Assembly: GCA_018664485.1 (NCBI GenBank)
Contig: JABJOE010000007.1
Span: 1 to 64,000 of the forward strand
Origin: Candidatus Uhrbacteria bacterium
GTDB lineage: Bacteria; Patescibacteria; ABY1; SG8-24; UBA9934
Length of the DNA stretch: 64,000 nt
Direction of reading: 5' to 3'
Part shown: positions 1 to 8,723 of the stretch, in pieces
Layout: every line of letters starts with the position of its first letter
How positions within the stretch are numbered: position 1 is the first letter of the stretch
Notes under the pieces: model-generated
Seen by the model: the letters and a program-made list of their open reading frames with translations, nothing else
Told to the model about the DNA's origin: nothing
Database searches by the model: none
Position numbers and translations under genes: made by a program

Positions 1-56
1 CTACGACCCCGCAAGTCGCCCACATCGTAGATCTCTGCATTTTGTTGGATGAGATT

Positions 57-129
57 TCGGTGCATGGGTGGCACACTAGGATACGTACTAAAGGTACGTT
101 GACGAAGTGTGTCGGGACCCATAAGCCGA
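57..129 (+). repeat. GTAC fold-back element, copy A
   Basis: Nested stems are visible: TCGG 57-60 with CCGA 126-129, ATGGGT 64-69 with ACCCAT 117-122, CACACT 72-77 with AGTGTG 106-111, and ACGTAC 83-88 with GTACGT 94-99 around loop TAAAG. The blocks GGGTGGCA (66-73), GTACGTTGACG (94-104) and GGGACCCAT (114-122) recur at nearly the same spacing on the minus strand of the element at 50053-50179. It lies beyond the terminator of the surface protein gene and no ORF covers it. Whether it acts as RNA or DNA is unknown. Bases 1-56 hold nothing I can name. Confidence 0.7.
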
Positions 130-149
130 CAGATCGCCAACATAATGAA

Positions 150-184
150 GAAAAGAAAGAAGACCGGCCCCGAAGGGCCGGTCT
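150..184 (-). terminator. Rho-independent terminator of the surface protein gene
   Basis: A perfect 10-bp stem (161-170 with 175-184) closes a CGAA loop. On the minus strand it is followed by a T-rich tail. It sits 35 bases past the stop codon of the surface-layer-like gene. Confidence 0.85.
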
Positions 185-218
185 TTCTCTTGGTTCACCG
201 CAACTACTATTCTAGTGA

Positions 219-3200
219 TTAGAATGATAGCGCGTTACCAGTCAACGGTAGGTTGTCAACTAGGTATGATCCCCATTCCTCAGCTGTGGTAGATGTTGAA
301 GTGTTTCCATCATCTTCCCAGAAGAATGAACTTGGAAGTCGGTCAACGTCATCAGAAGCATCGAATGCATTTGATGCGTCAGGCTCTGTTCCAAGGTATC
401 CACGAACTAGAGTCAACACGTTACCTGAAGCTACTGTAACGAGAGCCTTCTCATCTGTAGAGTCACAACCGTCATCAGTCAAGTCAAGACATACGATATC
501 ACCAGCGGTGTATCCAGAACTTGAAGTAACTGTAAGTGCTGTGTCAATAGCAGTTAAGTCTGCTTCGTTAGAGTCACTAGCCGCAAGGTAAGTGCTCACA
601 ATTGGGTCTGCAGCCAACTCCAGCTGAATGCTGTCGTCGTTTGTAGCACTAGCAGGTGTAGTGTCCATGTACAAAGCGTACGTGTAACTTGATCCCGCTG
701 GCACAACTTCTGCTGTCGCCAATGTTAGGTGGACAAATCCTACGTCTGCTGCTGTAGCGTCACAAACTGCTCCAGTAGCCTTTAGGATTAGCCAATCAGT
801 GTTTACGTCAACAGCTGTTGAAGTACCTTCCTTGCTCAAGTTGTAGAAGTCAAAGTCGGTTGTATCAACGTCAGTTGAACTTGCTGTTCGAGCGTTAGCT
901 CCAGAGTTGTCTGTATCACACTGATTCCAGTTACTTGTACCGTTATCAGTAGAAGAGATCTTCCAGATAAGCTCGTTGAGAACAACATCTTCGTTTGAAG
1001 ATGCAGCCACTGTGAAGCGGAACACCTCTAGGTCACTTGGAACTGACGCTCCACTTGGAGAGCTAGAGTCCAATGTAACTGTAGGGACTGTTTCTCGAAT
1101 AACGAATGTGTTTGGATCAGTTGATGTCAACGTAAGGTCGTCATCGTCCAATGTAACACCAGATCCTTGTCCGACTGTCTTGAAGTTATCGTCGTTAGAT
1201 GTGTCGACGAAAGTATCAAGCATGATCTTTTCGTTTGAAGTAGCAGATCCTCCAGATGATCGATCAGTTCCAGGAACGTCAACATACACAAGTGTATCAG
1301 CGTCCTCACCGTTTTCGATCCAGATACCACTACCACTGCTCAAGCTGAACTTTGCCTCGTTAGAAGACATTGAAGTTGTAGCAGTCATAGTTGAACCATC
1401 TTCAGCTGGGTACTCAATAGTAACCAATGAAATGTTGTTCGCGTATGAAGCATCTTCGTCTGCAGCTGAATCGTCATCATCTGCATCGTCCTGCTTAGCC
1501 TGCTGCTCAGCAACTGTGAAAGTTGTAATTTCGAAGTCTTCATTTGTAGCAGTCCACTCGAACGTTGCTACGTGGTTGTCGGAACTACCAGTTGCAATGA
1601 AGTCAGCTGAAGGAGTTCCAGAGTCAACTGCAACAGTAAGTGAACCGTTAGCAGTAATTGAGATCTTAACAGTCTCAGCTCCGTTAATAGCAGATGCAGT
1701 GATGTCAGATGAGCTCAAGCTCGTTCCTTCATCATCAAGTGCTGTAACGTCAGCAGCCGCGTTGATCTCGAATCCGAATTCGTCATCAGTACCTGGAGCA
1801 ACGTTTGCTAGGTTACATCGAACGAATACCTTCTCGATAGCACCAGCCTCAACAGTCCAAGAGAAGTTCTGGAATAGAATGTCTCCTGTTGTTGCGCTAG
1901 ATACTGACTCAGGTCCTGCAATGAAAGTATCGTCAATTGCCTCGTAAAGAGAACATGAGCTGATACGATCAGTTGATGCAGTAGAACCTTCTTCACCAGC
2001 GGCGAAAGTTCCACCTGAATCTTCGTCTACGTTTACCGTAACTGTAAGGTCAGTGATTTCAATGTCGCTTCCATCACCAGCTTCAAAGTTGAAACCAACA
2101 ACGTCTACGTCGTTTGATCCACGAACCACAGTAGTATCACCCGTTGGGGTAGATGCAGCTGTAACAGTTAGGGATGCAGATGCAACAGTATGAGTGTAAC
2201 CAGCCATGTCAGCAGACGGAACGATGTCCGCAGCAGCGATTGAGTCATTGTTTGAGTCTTCAATCGTTAGACCACTTACGTCAAGTGTCATTGCAATAGT
2301 GTCATTGTCTTCTGCAACAGAACTATCAACATCAGCAGTTACTGCCATGTCGTATGTTTCACCTTCTTCAAGAACCCAGTTGTCCGTGAAAGTGATAGTC
2401 TGCTGTGTTGCAGATCCAGAAGCGCTAAGCTCCTGTGGTCCTGCTACGAGTGACGCGTCGTCAGCCATAACAAGCTTGATGTCAGTCAAGATCAAGTCAT
2501 CAAGACCTGAGTCTCCACCTGCATCTGCGTCAGTTCCATCGACGATAACCGCCATAGAATCAACTTCAGCCCAGTTTGCAGATGTTACAGAGAAAGCAAG
2601 GAAAGTGTAATCCTCAGCTCCGTCCTTTACATTGTCCGCAGATGGACCATCAAAGATGAATGTAACGTCACCACCCTGTACGTCAGAGAATGAACAATCA
2701 CCAGAAGATGTTGTACAACTGTCTCCGTCGTAGGCTGTTCGTGTAACAGTTACGTTGAATCCGTAATCATCACCTGTTGCCTTCAAGTCAGCATCAGAGT
2801 CAAGGTAAACCTTAACGTCGTCGTCTGCCTGACCTCCGATGTCAGCAGATACAGAGAAGTTTACGTTCTTACTCTTCTCAATCTCATACTCTTCATCAAG
2901 TGTGAAGAGAACAAGTTTATTTCCAATGTATTCACCTGTTCCAACCTGGTCAGATCCCTGCCAGATTTTGAAGTCGTCATGATCAGAAGACTGATCAATC
3001 TTCAATGTGATTGTCTCAAGAGAGATATCCTCACCAGAACCAGTCTGAACCTGGAACTTACCAATAATGGCATCGTCCTCACCCAAAGTAGGATCTCCGA
3101 TAGAACCTGTCTTTGTGATTGTTACAGACCCAACATCGATATCAGTGATGCTCATTGACTCACCCTCAAGTGGGAAGTCTCCGTCGACGTCTCCGTCAGC

Positions 3201-4316
3201 ATCAACATCATCTTCGTCAGCGATGTACAAGTAGAAATCACCAGAGTTAATTGTAGTGCTCATGTCAACAACTACAGTGATTGTTCGTGTCTCACCTGCC
3301 TCAACAACAAAGTCAAGAGATGTGAACGTAGCTTCACGTGTAGAAGAGTTAACAGTTCGACCTTCAGTTAGACGACTCTCACCTTCGTAAAGGTAAACTC
3401 CGTCAGAACCAATAGCCGTAGTGGTAGCAAGACCACCGAGTGTAACAGTAAGAGAGTTCAACTCAGCATCGTCGTCTCCTGCCTCTAGGTCATATGATGC
3501 AACAGCAACACGAGCCGCAGAGTTAGGAACTGATGCAGAAGCAGCTGTGTCAGAAGACACTGAAACTTCTAGGTCACCAGCAGAGTCTGAATCGTCCTCT
3601 TCTTCAGTACAGTCACCAGTCTGAGCGATGTCGAACAATGCACATTCTGCACTGTCAATATCGTCACCGGCTGACAAACCACTGTCGTCAATGCCCTCAC
3701 CGTCGAGGAGCATCCAATCCCAGTAGTAGTTTGCGTCCATACCATCGTCTGTCATCATACGCATTTCACCTCCCCATGATAGGTAAGTGTCGTCTCCACT
3801 CATGTAAGCAGCTCCGTCGAATGCAGTAGCAGTCTCAAGAGAAGCTCCAGCTGAGTAGTCTACGAAGAAAACGTCTGGTACGTCATGAATCATGTCGCTC
3901 CAGTCATCTCCAGCGTAATCAACTGCAACATCTTCAGTCTCGATCCAGTGGATCATTCCGTCAGTTGAAACAGCGTAAGTCTTGGCATCACTGGTAATCT
4001 TAATCCAGTGAGAACCTGGTCGGTATACAACGTTACCTGCAAGTGAGATGTCAGCAAGCTCTGAATCAGAGATTGTTTCAACATCGTCGAAGTCTGCACG
4101 CCACGTCATGAATGTTTTCTCGTTCGGGAAAGTGTATCGGGCTCCGTCGTAACCATAGTAGTACAACGTTGAGAGGCTCTCACCCACGATCAAGTCTCCA
4201 CCTGAAGCGGCAGAAGCTGTCTGTGGAACGATTGCAGCACTCAATGATCCCAAGATCATTGCAACTGTAGTAACAGCGGCAAAGAGTCGCTTTCGAACTA
4301 TAAAAGTATTTTCCAT
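219..4316 (-). CDS. Surface-layer-like secreted protein, 1365 aa
   Basis: Very large acidic secreted protein and probable main component of the cell surface. It begins with a signal peptide (basic MENTFIVRKR, hydrophobic core, cleavage near ASA at about residue 36). A short aromatic region follows at about 40-125 (YYYGYDGARYTFPNE, then RPGSHWIKI), as seen at the start of many CPR surface proteins. The rest is a chain of Thr/Ser/Asp-rich beta-sandwich-like segments with many acidic clusters that may bind calcium. It ends with a FFWEDDG...W..YLVDNLPLTG block that recurs at the C terminus of CPR surface proteins. No transmembrane anchor follows, so attachment is probably non-covalent or through that block. 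Strong terminator downstream; sigma factor and DUF5667 genes upstream on the same strand. The S-layer role is inferred from architecture. Confidence 0.8.
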   Translation of the reverse strand: MENTFIVRKRLFAAVTTVAMILGSLSAAIVPQTASAASGGDLIVGESLSTLYYYGYDGARYTFPNEKTFMTWRADFDDVETISDSELADISLAGNVVYRPGSHWIKITSDAKTYAVSTDGMIHWIETEDVAVDYAGDDWSDMIHDVPDVFFVDYSAGASLETATAFDGAAYMSGDDTYLSWGGEMRMMTDDGMDANYYWDWMLLDGEGIDDSGLSAGDDIDSAECALFDIAQTGDCTEEEDDSDSAGDLEVSVSSDTAASASVPNSAARVAVASYDLEAGDDDAELNSLTVTLGGLATTTAIGSDGVYLYEGESRLTEGRTVNSSTREATFTSLDFVVEAGETRTITVVVDMSTTINSGDFYLYIADEDDVDADGDVDGDFPLEGESMSITDIDVGSVTITKTGSIGDPTLGEDDAIIGKFQVQTGSGEDISLETITLKIDQSSDHDDFKIWQGSDQVGTGEYIGNKLVLFTLDEEYEIEKSKNVNFSVSADIGGQADDDVKVYLDSDADLKATGDDYGFNVTVTRTAYDGDSCTTSSGDCSFSDVQGGDVTFIFDGPSADNVKDGAEDYTFLAFSVTSANWAEVDSMAVIVDGTDADAGGDSGLDDLILTDIKLVMADDASLVAGPQELSASGSATQQTITFTDNWVLEEGETYDMAVTADVDSSVAEDNDTIAMTLDVSGLTIEDSNNDSIAAADIVPSADMAGYTHTVASASLTVTAASTPTGDTTVVRGSNDVDVVGFNFEAGDGSDIEITDLTVTVNVDEDSGGTFAAGEEGSTASTDRISSCSLYEAIDDTFIAGPESVSSATTGDILFQNFSWTVEAGAIEKVFVRCNLANVAPGTDDEFGFEINAAADVTALDDEGTSLSSSDITASAINGAETVKISITANGSLTVAVDSGTPSADFIATGSSDNHVATFEWTATNEDFEITTFTVAEQQAKQDDADDDDSAADEDASYANNISLVTIEYPAEDGSTMTATTSMSSNEAKFSLSSGSGIWIENGEDADTLVYVDVPGTDRSSGGSATSNEKIMLDTFVDTSNDDNFKTVGQGSGVTLDDDDLTLTSTDPNTFVIRETVPTVTLDSSSPSGASVPSDLEVFRFTVAASSNEDVVLNELIWKISSTDNGTSNWNQCDTDNSGANARTASSTDVDTTDFDFYNLSKEGTSTAVDVNTDWLILKATGAVCDATAADVGFVHLTLATAEVVPAGSSYTYALYMDTTPASATNDDSIQLELAADPIVSTYLAASDSNEADLTAIDTALTVTSSSGYTAGDIVCLDLTDDGCDSTDEKALVTVASGNVLTLVRGYLGTEPDASNAFDASDDVDRLPSSFFWEDDGNTSTSTTAEEWGSYLVDNLPLTGNALSF

Positions 4317-4544
4317 AACTATCTGATCTTTCTGATCTTATTGAATAGGTGGTAAGAGCGACCATGCGGTCTCGACCTTTGAACTCCTTTCCACGGTGTG
4401 TGACTGATCAAAAACGTGATGGAAATAATCATCTACGTTTTATTCCAGACACACACACTTTTTGTGTGTTAATTCGGAACACTGATGCGTTCCTGTCTTT
4501 ATTGACCTTCCGAGTCAACAGAGACAGATACACATCATAGTGCA

Positions 4545-5726
4545 CTACTCTATCGACTCATCTTTTAACTTGATCTCAAGTTCTCCGTTATCGTTAATCT
4601 CAACCTCTACCTGCTGCGCCTCATCAGTGGGTTCATCTTTGATCTCGTAAACTTCCACACTCTCATTTTCTTCAGTCTCATCAATAGATTCTTCTTCGTC
4701 TAACTCAGGATTCAAGATTGCAAATTCAATTTCAGCTATCTGCGCTTCCAAGTTAAGCAAAATTTCATCAGCTTCACGCAAAATTTCAAATGCGCTTCGG
4801 TATCCGTCAGATGCCGCCAAGTCCATAGCGCGTGCAACTGAATCCGTAGCGGAATCAACTTCGAAATTCATTGAGCGTAAATCATTACCGTTAAGTACGG
4901 TAGATGGATCATCTACGTTCTTCAATGCCTGCTCGATAACTGCGATTCGTCCAGCGTCAAATGTCTGACGAGATACTAGAGCGATGTATTCATTTTTAAA
5001 TGACTGCTCTAATGCTAACTTTGACTCTTCTGTTTCTCCAGCTTCGTGAGCATCAACAATTGTACCTACAGCTGAATCAGAAACTTCACGAGCGACCTTC
5101 TTTGACTCATCAACATCATCAATAGTTTCTTCAGCACCCTCAAGAGAAGTCAAACTGTCATTAAGGTCACCAACTTTTTGATCAATCACACTTGCGATTG
5201 CAATGGTCTCAACATTTCCATCCTCTCTCAATATAAGAAGCTCTTCTTGAGCACCCTGCAACTCATCACGGAAAGCTTCCATTGCTTGCGACACCAATAC
5301 GCTATCACCGCGAGACTGCAAAACTGCCACCTCCTCTAAACGACGTTGCGCAAACTCGGTGTGAAGCACTGCTCGACGTTCAGTAGACGATACCGCTAAC
5401 TGCGCTCGCTCTGTCACCAGCTTCAACCCGTAAAGAGTATCCCCTGGCAAACTTGCCGATGCAGCATGTGCAGTCGTGAACCATCCTCCAAATAACAGGA
5501 CAAAAACAAGCGCTCCAGCTGTAACTGGGCGCGTAAACATACGAATCGCATTCCAACCGTAGTAAGAAGCAACTCCTTCCTGATTTTCTACCTCAACAAC
5601 CTGAGGTCTATCACCACCAATGGCAGCCATAAGAACCTCACGTCCACGATCTTTCGTGTCCGAACTCACCCACCCTGCCTGAGGGTGATCTTTGAGAGAG
5701 TTCAATTGTTTAGTTAGTTTTGACAC
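4545..5726 (-). CDS. DUF5667 membrane protein, possible anti-sigma factor
   Basis: 393 aa. A cytoplasmic N-terminal part (about 1-65) leads to one transmembrane segment (about 70-90, AGALVFVLLFGGWFTTAHA). The motif SLPGDTLYGLKLVTERAQLAVS (split as SLPGDTLYGLK and LVTERAQLAVS) with its following helices marks DUF5667. A long helical, acidic extracytoplasmic region ends in a Glu-rich tail. The stop of the sigma factor gene is two bases before this start, the usual layout of a sigma factor with its membrane-bound partner. Control of that sigma factor is inferred; no classical ZAS zinc motif is seen. Confidence 0.7.
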   Translation of the reverse strand: MSKLTKQLNSLKDHPQAGWVSSDTKDRGREVLMAAIGGDRPQVVEVENQEGVASYYGWNAIRMFTRPVTAGALVFVLLFGGWFTTAHAASASLPGDTLYGLKLVTERAQLAVSSTERRAVLHTEFAQRRLEEVAVLQSRGDSVLVSQAMEAFRDELQGAQEELLILREDGNVETIAIASVIDQKVGDLNDSLTSLEGAEETIDDVDESKKVAREVSDSAVGTIVDAHEAGETEESKLALEQSFKNEYIALVSRQTFDAGRIAVIEQALKNVDDPSTVLNGNDLRSMNFEVDSATDSVARAMDLAASDGYRSAFEILREADEILLNLEAQIAEIEFAILNPELDEEESIDETEENESVEVYEIKDEPTDEAQQVEVEINDNGELEIKLKDESIE

Positions 5727-5728
5727 AG

Positions 5729-6280
5729 CTATTTTTTCGTTTCTATAACACGCTCCAGCGCCTTCTTCGCGCGGTGCAAAAGTACTCGCACATTGTTTGG
5801 AGTTTTTTCTAATGCTTGGGCAATCTCCTTCACGCTCATCTCATCCATATATCTCATCATAAGAGCGTCTCTATATTCCTCTTTGATCAGCTGCATTGCT
5901 GAGAGAAGTTCCGCACGATCTTCATCGAGCTCCATCTGCTCAGATGCTATTGGTTTCTTGTCCACTACCAGATGAGCATTTTCCATTGTTGCTGACTCTC
6001 CAAGCCTCTCTTTTGCTCTATAATGGTCAACGACCACGTTACGGGCTATGCGGTAGAATAAGGCACTTGGCTTTTCGATCATGCTGGAAGTCGCATACTC
6101 CCATCCTCTTAAAAATACTTCCGCTGTGAGGTCCTCTGCATCCTGTGAGCTTTTCACACGGAATGCTACAAAACGCCTAATGCGTGCGACATACACTTCG
6201 TACAATTCTCCGTACGCTTGCGTGTCGCGAAACCGATAGACGCGAAAAAGCAGAAATTTGTGACGGTTATGCATGCTCAT
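5729..6280 (-). CDS. ECF-type RNA polymerase sigma factor
   Basis: 183 aa, about the length of ECF sigma factors. Region 2 lies around residues 20-65 (YGELYEVYVARIRRFVAFR, DAEDLTAEVFLRGWEYA). Region 4 lies around 125-175 with a helix-turn-helix (MSVKEIAQALEKTPNNVRVLLHRAKKALE). First gene of a two-gene unit with the DUF5667 protein, read from a well-formed promoter at 6324-6352. Its regulon cannot be read here. The surface protein gene lies just beyond, and envelope control is a reasonable guess. Confidence 0.9.
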   Translation of the reverse strand: MSMHNRHKFLLFRVYRFRDTQAYGELYEVYVARIRRFVAFRVKSSQDAEDLTAEVFLRGWEYATSSMIEKPSALFYRIARNVVVDHYRAKERLGESATMENAHLVVDKKPIASEQMELDEDRAELLSAMQLIKEEYRDALMMRYMDEMSVKEIAQALEKTPNNVRVLLHRAKKALERVIETKK

Positions 6281-6323
6281 TTAATATGTCGGAAAAAAGG
6301 CTAAATCATTACAGTTGGAGTAT

Positions 6324-6352
6324 AAAATAGCAAATATTCGCCAATTTGTCAA
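6324..6352 (-). promoter_or_regulatory. Promoter of the sigma factor operon
   Basis: On the minus strand TTGACA (6352-6347), a 17-base spacer and TATTTT (6329-6324) form a housekeeping-type promoter pointing at the sigma gene. It is back to back with the plus-strand promoter at 6361. Confidence 0.7.
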
Positions 6353-6360
6353 TACTAAGC

Positions 6361-6389
6361 TTGACAATCAGTTTCTTTTTGTCTACTCT
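6361..6389 (+). promoter_or_regulatory. Promoter of the HTH regulator gene
   Basis: TTGACA (6361-6366), 17 bases, TACTCT (6384-6389). The -10 is weak and lies inside an 18-bp perfect palindrome, as expected where a repressor competes with polymerase. Confidence 0.6.
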
Positions 6390-6412
6390 AGAGTAGACAT
6401 TTGATATCAAAT
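6381..6412. promoter_or_regulatory. Two adjacent perfect palindromes, probable operators
   Basis: GTCTACTCTAGAGTAGAC (6381-6398) is a perfect 18-bp palindrome over the -10 box. ATTTGATATCAAAT (6399-6412) is a perfect 14-bp palindrome that follows with no gap and ends two bases before the ATG of the HTH gene. Dimeric binding sites for autoregulation are the simplest reading. Confidence 0.65.
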
Positions 6413-6414
6413 TT

Positions 6415-6729
6415 ATGGCTATTACACCTTCAGTTAGGCTATCTGTCTCGGAAGCGGCGAAACTCTTTGGAGTTAGCACCCGCACTATCCGTAGATCTAT
6501 AGCAAAAAATGACATAAGCTACATTGTGGTTCAGGGTCGATATAAGATCGATTTTGAATCTCTTTTGAAATGGTCTCAATCAAGTACTACGGTTCGTAAA
6601 AAAAGAGACAGCGCTGGCATTGGTCAGTTTGTCGAACGCTGGAGAATCAAGAACACCCTATACTCCCCCAACCCACAACGTATCCCAACAGATGAAAAAG
6701 AAGATAAGGGTGACTTAAAAGATCTATAG
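6415..6729 (+). CDS. Small HTH (excisionase/MerR-like) DNA-binding protein
   Basis: 104 aa. Residues 8-55 form an HTH_17-type domain (RLSVSEAAKLFGVSTRTIRR, then a wing-like NDISYIVVQGRYKIDFESLLKW). The tail is basic and then acidic. It probably regulates transcription of its own operon: its start lies directly after two perfect palindromes, and the secreted glycosidase gene follows after seven bases. Excisionase is unlikely, since no integrase or att site is near. Confidence 0.75.
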   Translation: MAITPSVRLSVSEAAKLFGVSTRTIRRSIAKNDISYIVVQGRYKIDFESLLKWSQSSTTVRKKRDSAGIGQFVERWRIKNTLYSPNPQRIPTDEKEDKGDLKDL

Positions 6730-6736
6730 ATATCCT

Positions 6737-8713
6737 GTGAAAAAGTGGTTTGTTAAAATCATCTGCCTGTTCGTACTGCTCAGCGGAGCCGCGGTCACAA
6801 CAGCACAAGAGAACGCCATAAAAACGGCGAACTACTTCTTGCTATCTGGAACACATTTGGATGATGTAGAAACTCTCAAAACTCTAGCTCTATACGATCT
6901 TCTCGTAATCCCAGCAGAAGCCCAGGTTTGGAATAAGGACTTCTCAGATGAAGTGCGGGAACTTAATCCAGACATAATTCTCCTCGCCTATGTTCCAAGT
7001 GTAAGCTGGAACGAGATCTGGAGCGACTCACTACACAACGATTTGCACGATGGAATCTCTTCAAGTTACTGGCTTCAAACAAATGACGGTGACGACGTAT
7101 CTATCTGGCCCGGAACCCAAGCGCTCGATCTTACCTCTGGATGGAACGGCTACCTCGCCGAATTTGTGGCTGAAGAAATTCTAGACGACGATTATTGGGA
7201 CGGTGTCTTTTACGATGAGGTGAACGATACGATCAGCTGGACAGGTGACCTCGACCTTGCAAGTGGCGAAAGTGACATAGATGAAGCATGGGTCGATGCT
7301 TACACTCAACTTTTTTCTGATACTCGTAATCGCGTTGGATCTGACAAAATAATTATCTCAAACGGAAGTTCCGACCTTCAGCACGCTCCATATGTAAACG
7401 GCCGAATGTTCGAGTCATTCCCTACCCCCTGGGAAGGTAACGGATCTTGGCAAACAAATATTACAAATTACCTCTCGGTTGAAGAAAACGTGGCTTACGA
7501 TCCTGTCATATTAATAAACAGCGACACCGATAACACTGGAGACAAAACAAACTATCAAAGAGTTCGATTTGGACTTTCAAGTGCGCTTATGGCAAGCGGG
7601 TTCTTTGGCTTCGACTTTGGAACGCAAGAACATGCGCAGTTATGGCGCTACGATGAATATGATGCATTCTTGGGGACTCCGAAAGATGTCGCCGTCGAAG
7701 AAGATGGCGTATGGTCACGAGAATTTACAAATGGAAAAGTTATCACCAACCCAACAAACGAAACAAAAACGATTCGTTTAGACGGTGACTTCGAAAAAAT
7801 TCACGGAATTCAAGACCCTGATACAAATGACGGATCAATCATTTCTAGAATCACGCTCTCCCCTCAAGATGGAGCGCTACTACTTCGTCCAATCGAAGAA
7901 ATTGTAGACGCCGTATTCCTTAACGGTGCTTTCGCTCGAGTGTTTTCAGGGAATGGTGATGTTAAGAGAACAGGGTTCTTCGCATACGACAGCGACCACC
8001 TCGGAGGTATCCAGGTAGTCTCATTTGATATGGACGGTGACGGAACTCTCGAAATGGTAAGTGCCGACGATAGCCAAGTATATATCTACAATACCGACGG
8101 ATCTTTACATGCCAGCTTCTATCCATATACATCGGCATACGCAAGTGGGATCAACATCTCAGTTGGTGACCTTGAAAATGATGGATCCGTTGAGATCGTT
8201 ACCGGAACTGAAAACGGTGGGGGTGCGCATGTTCGAATTTTCAATAAAGACGGCGTTCTGATTAACCCCGGGTTCTTCGCATACGACGAAGTTTACCGCG
8301 GAGGTGTAAACGTATCGATTGGAGATCTTGAGGGTGATGGAACTATCGAAATTATATGTGGTGCAGGTGTAGGCGGTGGGCCACATGTTCGAATCTTCAA
8401 TAAAGATGGAGTTTTGATAAACCCTGGATTCTTCGCATACGACGAAGATTTTCGTGGTGGTGTAAATGTAGCCGCTGCCGATATCGATGGTGATGGGAAG
8501 AATGAGATCGTTACTGGGCCAGGATTAGGTGGTGACCCGGAGGTTCGGGTGTATGATAAAGATGGAAACCTCCTGCAAGATCCATTCTTTGCAACAGACT
8601 CAAACGACCACGTAGGAATTGAAGTGTCGGCTGCAGATCTGGATGGAGATGGAATTGATGAAATTATAGCTTTCACACAAGACGTATTTACTCTTTCGGG
8701 CTTCGGCTTCTAG
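6737..8713 (+). CDS. Secreted glycosidase-like protein with FG-GAP repeats
   Basis: 658 aa with a GTG start seven bases after the regulator gene. Signal peptide at 1-23 (ends TTAQ). Residues about 28-395 resemble the putative glycoside hydrolases of the GHL15 type, a TIM-barrel: DIILLAYVPS, the acidic strand end DGVFYDEVND, and a late SSALMASGFFGFDFG. From about 400 to the end run five or so FG-GAP/VCBS units carrying DxDGDGxxE calcium motifs and the recurring phrase NPGFFAYDE. Likely an exported polysaccharide-active enzyme or binding protein; the substrate is unknown. It shares an operon with an anchored Ig-like protein. Confidence 0.7.
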   Translation: MKKWFVKIICLFVLLSGAAVTTAQENAIKTANYFLLSGTHLDDVETLKTLALYDLLVIPAEAQVWNKDFSDEVRELNPDIILLAYVPSVSWNEIWSDSLHNDLHDGISSSYWLQTNDGDDVSIWPGTQALDLTSGWNGYLAEFVAEEILDDDYWDGVFYDEVNDTISWTGDLDLASGESDIDEAWVDAYTQLFSDTRNRVGSDKIIISNGSSDLQHAPYVNGRMFESFPTPWEGNGSWQTNITNYLSVEENVAYDPVILINSDTDNTGDKTNYQRVRFGLSSALMASGFFGFDFGTQEHAQLWRYDEYDAFLGTPKDVAVEEDGVWSREFTNGKVITNPTNETKTIRLDGDFEKIHGIQDPDTNDGSIISRITLSPQDGALLLRPIEEIVDAVFLNGAFARVFSGNGDVKRTGFFAYDSDHLGGIQVVSFDMDGDGTLEMVSADDSQVYIYNTDGSLHASFYPYTSAYASGINISVGDLENDGSVEIVTGTENGGGAHVRIFNKDGVLINPGFFAYDEVYRGGVNVSIGDLEGDGTIEIICGAGVGGGPHVRIFNKDGVLINPGFFAYDEDFRGGVNVAAADIDGDGKNEIVTGPGLGGDPEVRVYDKDGNLLQDPFFATDSNDHVGIEVSAADLDGDGIDEIIAFTQDVFTLSGFGF

Positions 8714-8723
8714 GACACTACAT

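Noticed and set aside
976..1947. Long plus-strand open frames inside the surface protein gene
   Set aside because: They are antisense shadows of a biased Thr/Ser/Asp-rich gene, lack ribosome sites and encode low-complexity Ser/Val-rich products.
4453..4469. ACACAC/GTGTGT hairpin after the DUF5667 gene
   Set aside because: Short, and without a T run on the minus strand, so not supported as a terminator.
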